A program made the translations under genes and the position numbers. Shown in pieces: positions 8,703 to 16,562 of a stretch of 64,000 nucleotides of DNA. The stretch covers positions 1,836,001 through 1,900,000 of the forward strand of contig NZ_CP029425.2 of assembly GCF_002278135.3 (NCBI RefSeq), written 5' to 3'. The notes beneath the pieces were generated by a model, which was not told where the DNA came from, searched no databases, and was given only the letters and a program-made list of their open reading frames with translations. This stretch comes from Bradyrhizobium ottawaense. Lineage in GTDB: Bacteria; Pseudomonadota; Alphaproteobacteria; Rhizobiales; Xanthobacteraceae. Within the stretch, counting starts at the first letter, position 1. Each line of letters opens with the position of its first letter.

Positions 8703-10072
8703 GCACGATCGCAATCTTCGGCAGCTATGTGCTGTCACGGAAAGACGGCGCGCAGGATGTGCTGCGCGACCGTTGGGTCCTGGTCGAAGGCAAGAGGATC
8801 GCCGCGGTCACGCGCGACAGGCCGCGCGCGGACGAGGTCTACGACCGCCCCGGCCGCTTCGTTCTGCCGGGCTTGCTGAACCTGCACAATCACTGCTTTT
8901 CTGAGGCGGTAGCGCGCAGCCACACCGAGGACGGCAACGGCCGCAAGAACAACCAGAGCATCGTCTACACGGTGCTGCTGCCGCTGACCAAGCGCGGCGC
9001 CGATCTGCTGTCGGCGGAAGAACGCATGGCGGTGGCGCGGCTCGGCATCCTCCAGCTCCTCAAGGGTGGTGCTACCACGGTGATGGAGCCGTTCCGCAAT
9101 TCGATCCCTGAAATGTTCGACGCCGCCGAGGAGATGGGCATTCGCTTTTATGGCGCGCCCTATCTGTTCTCGACGTCGGACGCCAAGGCCGGCCCCGACG
9201 GCGTAGTGCAATATTCCGGCGATGACGGCGCCGCCGACATGGCGACGTGGGATGCGCTCTACCAGCGCTGGAACAATCGCGGCGACGGCCGCATCGGCCT
9301 CGCCATGAGCCCGCACGCCACCGACACCTGCGGCCCCGACCTCCTGAGAGCTTGCGCCGTGCGAGCGCGCGAGCTCGGCGTGCCCGTCACGACGCATATG
9401 GCGCAGAGCCGCGCCGAGGTCGAGACCATCGGCAGGCGCTATGGCGGCCGCACGCCGGCGCAATATCTGGATTGGCTCGGCCTGCTCGCGCCCGATTTGA
9501 TGGCGGCGCATTGCATGTTCAGCAGCGACGACGATCTCAAGCTGATGGCCGCGCGCGGCATGACCGTTCTGAATTGCCCGCGCGTGTTCGCGCGCGCCGG
9601 CGTCACCGCGGCCTTCAGCCGGTTCGCCGAGCATGGCGTGCGCACCGTGGTCGGCACCGACGGCTACAACATGGATCTGCTCGGTGAGCTCAATGCGGCG
9701 TCACTGATCTCCAAGACCACCTCGCAGCGCGCCGATGTCGCCAATTCGCCCGAGTTGATCGAAGCGAACACGGCCGTGGCCGCCGACGTCATCAAGCGAC
9801 CGGATCTCGGCCGGATCGAGCCGGGCGCGACCGCCGATCTCACCGTGGTCGATCTCACCCATCCGCATCTCCAGCCGCTGTTCGATCCCCGCCGCGCGCT
9901 GATCGCGCTCGCCAACCGCGCCAATATCGATCAGGTGATCGTCGATGGCCGCGTGCTGGTCGATGCCGGCCGCTATCTCGGCGCCGAAGAAGCGGCGATC
10001 ACCGCAGCGGGCAGCGCCGCGATCGGCAAGATCTGGGATCTGCCGGAGGCGCAGGCCGCGTTCAACGGCTGA
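8699..10072 (+). CDS. Amidohydrolase family protein (ATZ/TRZ-like)
   Basis: A 457-residue metal-dependent hydrolase of the cytosine deaminase/atrazine chlorohydrolase subgroup. Metal ligands are visible as HNH in LLNLHNHCF, His in VTTHMAQS, His in MAAHCMFS and Asp in VVGTDGYN. The small composite beta domain is formed by the N- and C-terminal ends (DRWVLVEGKRIAAV and ATADLTVVDLTHP). Such enzymes deaminate or hydrolyse ring amidines, guanidines or ureides. Translational coupling to the upstream binding protein (ATGA at 8699) shows that uptake and hydrolysis go together. Its last 11 bases overlap the convergent LysR gene. The substrate cannot be named from sequence. Confidence 0.88.
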   Translation: MSTIAIFGSYVLSRKDGAQDVLRDRWVLVEGKRIAAVTRDRPRADEVYDRPGRFVLPGLLNLHNHCFSEAVARSHTEDGNGRKNNQSIVYTVLLPLTKRGADLLSAEERMAVARLGILQLLKGGATTVMEPFRNSIPEMFDAAEEMGIRFYGAPYLFSTSDAKAGPDGVVQYSGDDGAADMATWDALYQRWNNRGDGRIGLAMSPHATDTCGPDLLRACAVRARELGVPVTTHMAQSRAEVETIGRRYGGRTPAQYLDWLGLLAPDLMAAHCMFSSDDDLKLMAARGMTVLNCPRVFARAGVTAAFSRFAEHGVRTVVGTDGYNMDLLGELNAASLISKTTSQRADVANSPELIEANTAVAADVIKRPDLGRIEPGATADLTVVDLTHPHLQPLFDPRRALIALANRANIDQVIVDGRVLVDAGRYLGAEEAAITAAGSAAIGKIWDLPEAQAAFNG

Positions 10073-10979
10073 GGCCAGCGTCGCCCTCGAACTCCATCAG
10101 CGCCTTGCGCATGGTCTCCACCAGATCCAGCGCCACCGGCGACGGACTGCGCTGCGCCGGGAAGACGGCGGAGAATTCGAAGTCGATGCGCGGCAGGAAG
10201 CGCCGCACGACGACGCCGCGCGTCGCGAACTCCTGTGCGGTGAAGGGATCGCAGATCGAGACCCCGAGCCCCGATGACACCATCCCGCACATGATCTCCG
10301 ACAGCGTGGTCTCGACCCTGAGCACGCGGCGGACGTCGCTGCGGTGAAACACCTGGTCGACGAGGTGCCGGCTCGACGATCCCGCCGACAGCGAGATGAA
10401 CGTCTCGCCCTCGAAATCGCGCGGCTCCAGCACTTCCTTCTCTGCGAGGCGATGTCCGGTCGGCACTACCGCGACGCGCGCCAGCGCCGGCAGCCGCAGG
10501 CTCGGCAGGCCGGAATGGGCAATCGGCACCTCGGCAAAGCCGATGTCGCATTGATTGTTCAAGACCCAGTCGACCACGATGGGCGAGATCACGCCGAAGA
10601 AGGCCAGGTTGAGGTTGGGTCGTTCCATCAGGAAATGACCGGCAAGTCGTGGCAGATAGCCGTTCGCCAGCGCCGGCAGCGCGGCGATGCGCAGCGAGCC
10701 AGTGCGGCGGCCACGGATTTCTTCGGCCGCAGCCGTGATGCGTTCGAGACCGACAAAGGACCGTTCGACCTCGGTGTAGAGCGCCATTGCCGCGGCGCTC
10801 GGCACGAGGCCGGTGCCGCGCCGCTCGAACAACTCCATCTTCAACAGCGCCTGGAAGTCGCGCAGCAACCGGCTGACAGCGGGCTGCGTCACCACCATCA
10901 GCTTCGCGGCCTCGGTGACGCTGCCGGTCAACATCATCGCGCGGAAGGCCTCTACCTGCCGCGAATTGATCCGCGCCAT
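10062..10979 (-). CDS. LysR family transcriptional regulator
   Basis: A 305-residue LysR regulator starting MARINSRQVEAFRAMML. The recognition helix is in VTQPAVSRLLRDFQ (residues about 29-42), and a substrate-binding domain follows. ATG 10979 is preferred since the family normally has only a few residues before 'RQVEAF'; ATG 10994 (5 residues longer) is possible. Its 3' end overlaps the convergent amidohydrolase by 11 bases. It diverges from the polyamine-type importer operon at 11252, which it probably controls. The long intergenic region contains an imperfect TTCATT/ATGGAA dyad at 11024-11040 that could be an operator. Confidence 0.9.
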   Translation of the reverse strand: MARINSRQVEAFRAMMLTGSVTEAAKLMVVTQPAVSRLLRDFQALLKMELFERRGTGLVPSAAAMALYTEVERSFVGLERITAAAEEIRGRRTGSLRIAALPALANGYLPRLAGHFLMERPNLNLAFFGVISPIVVDWVLNNQCDIGFAEVPIAHSGLPSLRLPALARVAVVPTGHRLAEKEVLEPRDFEGETFISLSAGSSSRHLVDQVFHRSDVRRVLRVETTLSEIMCGMVSSGLGVSICDPFTAQEFATRGVVVRRFLPRIDFEFSAVFPAQRSPSPVALDLVETMRKALMEFEGDAGLSR

Positions 10980-11019
10980 CCCAAATCCATCCATAACATT
11001 TAGGCATACAGAGGTTGCC

Positions 11020-11042
11020 ATTATTCATTGGACGATGGAAGT
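11020..11042. promoter_or_regulatory. Possible LysR-type operator dyad
   Basis: Between the divergent LysR gene and the importer operon the sequence TTCATTGGACGATGGAA forms an imperfect dyad (TTCAT and ATGGAA half sites). LysR proteins usually bind such T-N11-A-like sites between divergent genes. The dyad is imperfect and no second copy was seen, so the call is tentative. Confidence 0.25.
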
Positions 11043-11251
11043 ATAGGTTGCGATCTTTTTTATCAGGACTGGAGACAGCCCGCTTTTTCGGCAGATTGGA
11101 GGGGTTCAAGCCTCCAGATCGCGCCAAAACCCGCCGTACGGGCGCCGGAGCCTGCTTGGAGACGGGATTGCGCGGAAGGAAATGCGGAAGAGGCTTCAGC
11201 CAGCGAGACTCGTCGGCACGTCACCTCATTCCGGTATGGAGATCGGTCCAC

Positions 11252-12286
11252 ATGAAGACTCTTCGCCTTCTGACCGCGGTCAGCATCGCAGCGCTCATTG
11301 CCGCCCCGTCGGCCGCTTTGGCCCAGCAAAAGACGCTCTACGTCGCCGGCTATGGCGGCTCGTTCGAGAAGACGATCCGCGACGAGGTGATCCCGGCCTT
11401 CGAGAAGGAGAACGGCGTCAAGGTCGAATACGTCGCCGGCAATTCCACCGACACGCTGGCAAAACTCCAGGCGCAGAAGGGCAACCAGCAGATCGACGTC
11501 GCCATCGTCGATGACGGCCCGATGTACCAGGCGATCCAGCTCGGCTTCTGCGGCAAGCTCGAGGGACTGCCGGCCGATCTCTACGACACCGCGCGCTTCA
11601 AGGACGATCGCGCAGTCGCCATCGGCATCGTCGCGACCGGGCTGATGTACAATACCAAGGTGTTCAAGGAGAAAGGCTGGGCGCCGCCGACCTCGTGGAA
11701 TGACCTGAAGGATACGAAATACGCAAAACAGCTGGTGATCCCGCCGATCAACAACACCTACGGTCTCGAAGCGCTGGTGATGCTGTCGAAGATGAACGGC
11801 GGCGGCGAGACCAATGTCGATTCCGGCTTCAAGATCTTCAAGGAGCAGATCAATCCGAACGTGCTCGCTTACGAGCCGTCGCCGGGCAAGATGACCGAGC
11901 TGTTCCAGTCCGGCCAGGCCGTGATCGCGGTGTGGGGCACCGGCCGCGTGCAGAGCTTTGCCAATACCGGCTTCCCCGTCGACTTCGTCTACCCGAAGGA
12001 AGGCGCTGCGACGCTGCTGACCACGGCGTGTCCGATCACCAAGCCGAACGCCTCGCCGCTGGCATCAAGTTTCGTCAAGATGCTGCTCGACCCCAAGATC
12101 CAGCTCGTGATGCTGAAGGATTACGGCTACGGCCCGGTGCTGAAGTCGCTGGTGATCCCGCCGGAGCTCGGCAAGATGGCGCCGATCGGCGAGCGTGCGG
12201 CCAAGCTCTATAATCCGGACTGGACCGTCATCAACGAGAAGCGCGAGGAGTGGACCAAGCGCTGGAATCGCGAGGTCGAGCGTTGA
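11252..12286 (+). CDS. ABC transporter substrate-binding protein, polyamine/Fe family (PotD-like)
   Basis: A 344-residue periplasmic binding protein of the SBP_bac_8/PotD class. The signal peptide ends at PSAALAQ near residue 24, then KTLYVAGYGGSFEK opens lobe 1. The ATG at 11252 is chosen because a clear signal peptide follows; upstream codons encode no conserved sequence. The gene begins a four-gene ABC operon (binding protein, ATPase, two permeases) which then runs into the FAD dehydrogenase genes. A 200-base leader separates it from the LysR promoter region. Ligands of this subgroup include polyamines, opines, 2-aminoethylphosphonate and thiamine-like amines. Confidence 0.9.
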   Translation: MKTLRLLTAVSIAALIAAPSAALAQQKTLYVAGYGGSFEKTIRDEVIPAFEKENGVKVEYVAGNSTDTLAKLQAQKGNQQIDVAIVDDGPMYQAIQLGFCGKLEGLPADLYDTARFKDDRAVAIGIVATGLMYNTKVFKEKGWAPPTSWNDLKDTKYAKQLVIPPINNTYGLEALVMLSKMNGGGETNVDSGFKIFKEQINPNVLAYEPSPGKMTELFQSGQAVIAVWGTGRVQSFANTGFPVDFVYPKEGAATLLTTACPITKPNASPLASSFVKMLLDPKIQLVMLKDYGYGPVLKSLVIPPELGKMAPIGERAAKLYNPDWTVINEKREEWTKRWNREVER

Positions 12287-12312
12287 TCTGATCGTCGCAG
12301 CGGAGACAGCGT

Positions 12313-13353
12313 ATGGCCTATCTCGAGCTCGATCGGGTCGCCAAGCAATTCGGGGCGCAGACTGTGGTCGATGACTTCAGTCTCTCGGTGGGGAAGGGGG
12401 AGTTCATCTCCTTCCTCGGCCCGTCCGGCTGCGGCAAGACCACGACGTTGCAGATGATCGCGGGCTTCCTCGATCCCACCCGCGGCGCGATCCGCCTGGA
12501 GGGCAAGGACCTGACCGCGATCCATCCGGCCAAGCGTGGCCTTGGCATCGTGTTCCAGAGCTACGCGCTGTTTCCGCACATGACGGCGGCGGAGAACGTC
12601 GCCTTCGGGCTCGAGATGCGCAACGTGCCGCGCACTGAAAGAGCCGAGCGCGTTCGTGCCGCGCTCGCGATGGTCGGCCTTGCCGGCTTCGAGGACCGCC
12701 ATCCCCGCCGCATGTCCGGCGGCCAGCAGCAGCGCGTGGCACTCGCCCGCGCGCTGGTGATCAAGCCGAGCGTGCTCTTGCTCGACGAGCCGCTGTCCAA
12801 CCTTGACGCCAAGCTGCGCGAGGAGATGCAGATCGAGCTGCGTCAGATCCAGCGCACCATCGGCACCACCACGATCCTGGTCACCCATGACCAGAACGAG
12901 GCGATGTCGCTGTCCGATCGCATCGTGGTGATGAGCCAGGGCAAGATCGAGCAGATCGGGACGCCGCAGGAGACCTATGAGAAGCCGGCCTCGGCCTTCG
13001 TCTCGCAATTCCTCGGCAAGACCAACGATTTCGCCGCGGCGGTCGATCGGACCGCCACGCCAGCGCGGGTGACGGCGGGCTCCTGGAGTGCGCCGGCCCC
13101 GGCGGGCCTCAGCGGTCCCGTCACCGTCAGCATTCGCCCTGAAAGAATCGGCTTCGGCGATGCCGGCCTCAGCGCAAAAATCGTCACGCGCATCTTCCAG
13201 GGCAATCACTGGCTGTTCCAGTGCGACAGCGAATGCGGCCCGGCAATCGTGATCCGCCAGAATGACGGCAAGGCGCAGCCGGCCGAAGGCGAGACGGTTC
13301 GTCTTACCTGGCGGCCCGAGGATATGAGCGTCCGCGCGAGGGCTGGCGCATGA
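12313..13353 (+). CDS. ABC transporter ATP-binding protein (PotA-like)
   Basis: A 346-residue ABC ATPase with C-terminal TOBE domain. Walker A is GPSGCGKTT near residue 36, the signature is [15 protein letters not shown], Walker B is VLLLDEPLSNLD, and the TOBE region spans about 240-340 (VTVSIRPERIGFG and ETVRLTWRPEDM). It energises the two permeases downstream, whose first start overlaps its stop by 4 bases. Length and domain order are standard for polyamine/Fe-type importers. Confidence 0.93.
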   Translation: MAYLELDRVAKQFGAQTVVDDFSLSVGKGEFISFLGPSGCGKTTTLQMIAGFLDPTRGAIRLEGKDLTAIHPAKRGLGIVFQSYALFPHMTAAENVAFGLEMRNVPRTERAERVRAALAMVGLAGFEDRHPRRMSGGQQQRVALARALVIKPSVLLLDEPLSNLDAKLREEMQIELRQIQRTIGTTTILVTHDQNEAMSLSDRIVVMSQGKIEQIGTPQETYEKPASAFVSQFLGKTNDFAAAVDRTATPARVTAGSWSAPAPAGLSGPVTVSIRPERIGFGDAGLSAKIVTRIFQGNHWLFQCDSECGPAIVIRQNDGKAQPAEGETVRLTWRPEDMSVRARAGA

Positions 13354-14225
13354 GCACGGTCGCCGAGGAACGCAGCGCGCGTGCGCCCTGGGCGCTGACG
13401 GCGCCTGCCTTGATGCTGTTCGTCGGCGTGCTGCTGATTCCGCTGGCGATGACGGTGATGCTGTCGTTCCACGATTGGGGCCAGTACAAGGGCATCGAGC
13501 CGGTCTTCATCCTCAAGAACTGGCACGAGATCGCGACCGATCCCTATTACGCCGAGATGTTCTGGCGCACCTTTCGTATCGCGATCCTGACCACGCTGCT
13601 CACCGCGCTGCTCGGGGCGCCCGAAGCCTACATCCTCAACCGCATGAGCGGCCGTTGGAAAAGCTTCTTCCTGCTCGTCATCCTCGGGCCGCTTCTGATC
13701 TCCGTGGTGGCCCGCACGCTGGGCTGGGCGCTGCTGTTCGGCGGCAACAACGGCCTCGTCAACAAGCTCTTGATGTCGCTCGGGGTGATTAGCTCGCCCA
13801 TTCCCTTCATGTTCACCGAAACCGGCATGGTGGTCGCGCTCGCACACGTGATGATGCCGTTCATGGTGCTCTCGGTGTGGGCTGCGCTGCAGCGGCTCGA
13901 TCCGCAGATCGAGAATGCCGCGATGTCGCTCGGCGCCGGCCCCGCCACCATCATTCGCCGCATCATCATGCCGCAGATCATGCCGGGCGTGCTGTCGGGT
14001 GCGATCATCGTGTTTTCGCTCTCGGCCAGCGCGTTTGCGACGCCCGCGATCATCGGCGGCCGCCGGCTCAAGGTCGCCGCGACGCTCGCCTATGACGAGT
14101 TCCTCAACACGTTGAACTGGCCGCTCGGCGCAGCGGTCGCGACGCTGCTGCTGGTCGCGCTGGTGCTGATCGTCGTCGGCAGCAACGCATTGATCGAGCG
14201 GCGCTACGCGGAGGTGTTCCGATGA
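13350..14225 (+). CDS. ABC transporter permease (PotB-like)
   Basis: A 291-residue inner-membrane permease. Six hydrophobic stretches are visible, starting with ALTAPALMLFVGVLLIPLAM, and the cytoplasmic EAA loop reads ENAAMSLGAGPATIIRRI. ATG at 13350 overlaps the ATPase stop and the last codon overlaps the next permease start (ATGA at 14222). It pairs with the second permease to form a heterodimeric channel. Confidence 0.92.
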   Translation: MSTVAEERSARAPWALTAPALMLFVGVLLIPLAMTVMLSFHDWGQYKGIEPVFILKNWHEIATDPYYAEMFWRTFRIAILTTLLTALLGAPEAYILNRMSGRWKSFFLLVILGPLLISVVARTLGWALLFGGNNGLVNKLLMSLGVISSPIPFMFTETGMVVALAHVMMPFMVLSVWAALQRLDPQIENAAMSLGAGPATIIRRIIMPQIMPGVLSGAIIVFSLSASAFATPAIIGGRRLKVAATLAYDEFLNTLNWPLGAAVATLLLVALVLIVVGSNALIERRYAEVFR

Positions 14226-15031
14226 GACGGAACGGCCCGCTGGCGCTGATCTTCCATACCTTCTTCGTCATCGTCATGGTGGCGCCGATCCTGGTGGTCT
14301 GTCTCGTCGCCTTCACGCCCGAAGGCTTCCTGTCGCTGCCGACCAACGGCTTTTCGCTGCGCTGGTTCAGGACGATCGCGAACTACCCCGAATTCATCCA
14401 CGCCTTCTGGGTCAGCCTTGGCCTCGGCGCGCTGTCCTCCTTCGTCGCGCTCCTGTTCGCGGTGCCGGCGGCATTGGCGATCGCGCGCTATCGATTCCGC
14501 GGCCGCGATGCGCTCGCCGCGCTGTTCCTGTCGCCGCTGATGATCCCGCATGTCGTGCTCGGCATCGCCTTCCTGCGCTTCTTCACCTCGGCCGGCCTGG
14601 GCGGCAGTTTTGCCGCGCTGATCATCGCGCATGTCATCATCGTGTTTCCGTTCGCGCTGCGGCTGACGCTTGCGGCAGCGACAGGCATGGACCGCACCGT
14701 CGAGATAGCCGCGATCTCCCTCGGCGCCGGCGGCTGGACGCTGTTTCGCCGCGTGACCTTGCCGCTGATCCTCCCCGGCGTCATCAGCGGCTGGGCGCTC
14801 GCTTTCATCCAGTCCTTCGACGATCTCACCATGACCGTCTTCCTCGCGGCACCCGGTACCGAGACGTTGCCGGTGCGCATGTTCCTTTATATCCAGGACA
14901 ACATCGATCCGCTGGTGACGTCGGTCTCGGCCTGCGTGATCGCTGTGACCATGACCGCCCTCATTCTGCTCGACCGCTTCTACGGGCTCGACCGTGTGCT
15001 CGCCGGCAAGGGCGGCGATACGGGGCGATAG
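14222..15031 (+). CDS. ABC transporter permease (PotC-like)
   Basis: A 269-residue permease, partner of the upstream one. It starts MRRNGPLALIFHTFFVIVM with a first helix directly after the N-terminus, and carries the EAA-like loop VEIAAISLGAGGWTLFRRV. The gene is 8 bases from the FAD oxidoreductase at 15040, so transport and oxidation are cotranscribed. Length is usual for PotC proteins. Confidence 0.92.
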   Translation: MRRNGPLALIFHTFFVIVMVAPILVVCLVAFTPEGFLSLPTNGFSLRWFRTIANYPEFIHAFWVSLGLGALSSFVALLFAVPAALAIARYRFRGRDALAALFLSPLMIPHVVLGIAFLRFFTSAGLGGSFAALIIAHVIIVFPFALRLTLAAATGMDRTVEIAAISLGAGGWTLFRRVTLPLILPGVISGWALAFIQSFDDLTMTVFLAAPGTETLPVRMFLYIQDNIDPLVTSVSACVIAVTMTALILLDRFYGLDRVLAGKGGDTGR

Positions 15032-15039
15032 GAGAACTT

Positions 15040-16236
15040 ATGTCTAAAGCGTTTTCGAGCGAAGTGGACGCCGGTTCGCGTAAAGAAAACGCGTCTAAAC
15101 AAAAATCTGATTACGACGTCGCCGTCGTCGGCGGCGGGTTGCTCGGCTCCGCGATTGCCTGGGGCCTCGGCCGGCTCGGCAAGTCCGTTGCCGTGCTCGA
15201 CGAAGGCGACATCACCAAACGCGCCTCCCGCGCCAACTTTGCGCTGGTCTGGGTCCAGAGCAAGGGGCTCGGCATGCCCGCCTATACGGTGTGGACCGTG
15301 CAGGCGTCGCAGGCGTGGGGCCGGCTGGCGGAGGAGTTAAAGCAACAGACCGGCCTTGATGTCTCGCTTCAGCAGAATGGCGGTTTTCATCTCACCCTTG
15401 GTGAAGAGGAGTTCGGCCAGCGCACCGAGCTGGTCAAGCGCATGCACAACCAGGCCGGTGCAGCCGACTACAAGATGGAGATGCTCTCCGCATCCGAGGT
15501 CAAGAAGTCGCTGCCGCTGATCGGGCCGGAGGTCTCCGGCGGCAGCTATTGCCCGCTCGACGGCCACGTCAATTCGCTGCGCACGTTCCGCGCCTTCCAC
15601 ACCGGCTTCAGGGCGTTCGGCATCGATTATTTTCCGGAGCGTCCGGTCTCGGCGATCAGCAGGAGCGGCGGCGAATTCCGCCTGACCACGCCGAAGGGCG
15701 AGCTGCGCGCGGCCAAGATCGTGCTCGCCGCCGGCAATGCCAATCAGACGCTGGCGCCCATGGTCGGCCTCTACGCGCCGATGGGCCCGACCCGCGGCCA
15801 GATCGTGGTGACCGAGCGCACCATGCCGTTCCTGCCGCATCCACTGACCACGATCCGCCAGACCGACGAGGGCACGGTGATGATCGGCGACAGCAAGGAA
15901 GACGAGCTCGATGATCGGGCGCTGAAGCATTCGATCAGCGCCGTGATGACCGATCGCGCCCAGCGCATGTTCCCGCATCTGTCGCGGCTCAACGTGGTCA
16001 GGAGCTGGGCCGGCATCCGCGTCATGCCGCAGGACGGCTTTCCGATCTACGACCAGTCGAAGACGCATCCCGGCGCCTTCGTCGCCTGCTGCCATTCCGG
16101 CGTGACGCTGGCCTCCAACCACGCCTTCGAGATCGCGCGCATGGTGGCGCAGGGCGCGCTCGAGCCCGAGCTGGTCGGCGCGTTCTCGGCTAGCCGTTTC
16201 GGCGCCGCGGGCGCTGCGAACAACAGCGGTTATTAG
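15040..16236 (+). CDS. FAD-dependent oxidoreductase (D-amino acid/amine dehydrogenase beta-type)
   Basis: A 398-residue DAO-superfamily flavoprotein. The FAD dinucleotide motif is VAVVGGGLLGS at about residues 28-38 and the C-terminal block is RSWAGIRVMPQDGFPIYD. It resembles HcnC, octopine/nopaline oxidase B and D-hydroxyproline dehydrogenase beta subunits, which oxidise a C-N bond and pass electrons to a 2Fe-2S/FAD partner. The first roughly 24 residues (MSKAFSSEVDAGSRKENASK...) are encoded by a palindromic repeat and look unlike the family. No later ATG lies before the Rossmann fold, so the repeat supplies the start codon; GGAGA at 15031-15035 is its ribosome site. Confidence 0.85.
   Translation: MSKAFSSEVDAGSRKENASKQKSDYDVAVVGGGLLGSAIAWGLGRLGKSVAVLDEGDITKRASRANFALVWVQSKGLGMPAYTVWTVQASQAWGRLAEELKQQTGLDVSLQQNGGFHLTLGEEEFGQRTELVKRMHNQAGAADYKMEMLSASEVKKSLPLIGPEVSGGSYCPLDGHVNSLRTFRAFHTGFRAFGIDYFPERPVSAISRSGGEFRLTTPKGELRAAKIVLAAGNANQTLAPMVGLYAPMGPTRGQIVVTERTMPFLPHPLTTIRQTDEGTVMIGDSKEDELDDRALKHSISAVMTDRAQRMFPHLSRLNVVRSWAGIRVMPQDGFPIYDQSKTHPGAFVACCHSGVTLASNHAFEIARMVAQGALEPELVGAFSASRFGAAGAANNSGY
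15041..15104 (+). repeat. Dispersed palindromic repeat inserted in-frame at a gene start
   Basis: Bases 15049-15056 (GCGTTTTC) and 15085-15092 (GAAAACGC) are perfect arms, with a second inner pair GCGAA/TTCGC. The core sequence matches a repeat I recognise as abundant between genes of Bradyrhizobium and relatives. Here it lies inside the translated region of the FAD oxidoreductase, adding about 22 polar residues before the FAD-binding fold. Confidence 0.7.
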
Positions 16237-16265
16237 AGATTTTGAAGGAGCCAAGAGGCATCCCC

Positions 16266-16562
16266 ATGTTTAGACGATCCGAACAGGACAAGCGACCGCA
16301 GGTCGAGATCTTCGTCGACGGCGTTGCCGTTGCGGCGCGCCAGGGTGACACCGTCTCGGCTGCGCTACTGGCCTCCGGCCGCGACGCACGGCGTTCCACC
16401 GCTGTGAGCGGCGCACCGCGTCTGCCCTATTGCATGATGGGCGTGTGCTTCGACTGCCTCGTCACCATCGACGGCGTCGGCAACCGCCAGGGCTGCCTCG
16501 TGCCCGTCGCCGAGGGCATGCAGATCGAGATCCAGAAGGGCAAGCGGGAGATCGGAAAATGA
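16266..16562 (+). CDS. (2Fe-2S)-binding protein, dehydrogenase gamma subunit (HcnA-like)
   Basis: A 98-residue protein with a 2Fe-2S ferredoxin-like domain: cysteines occur as C-x4-C-x2-C in PYCMMGVCFDCLV, then a fourth in RQGCLVPV. It matches HcnA, OoxA-type and D-hydroxyproline dehydrogenase gamma subunits in size and motif. I chose the ATG at 16266 with AGAGG at 16254-16258; a TTG at 16242 would add 8 residues. Its stop overlaps the alpha-subunit start (ATGA at 16559). It relays electrons between the flavin subunits. Confidence 0.88.
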   Translation: MFRRSEQDKRPQVEIFVDGVAVAARQGDTVSAALLASGRDARRSTAVSGAPRLPYCMMGVCFDCLVTIDGVGNRQGCLVPVAEGMQIEIQKGKREIGK

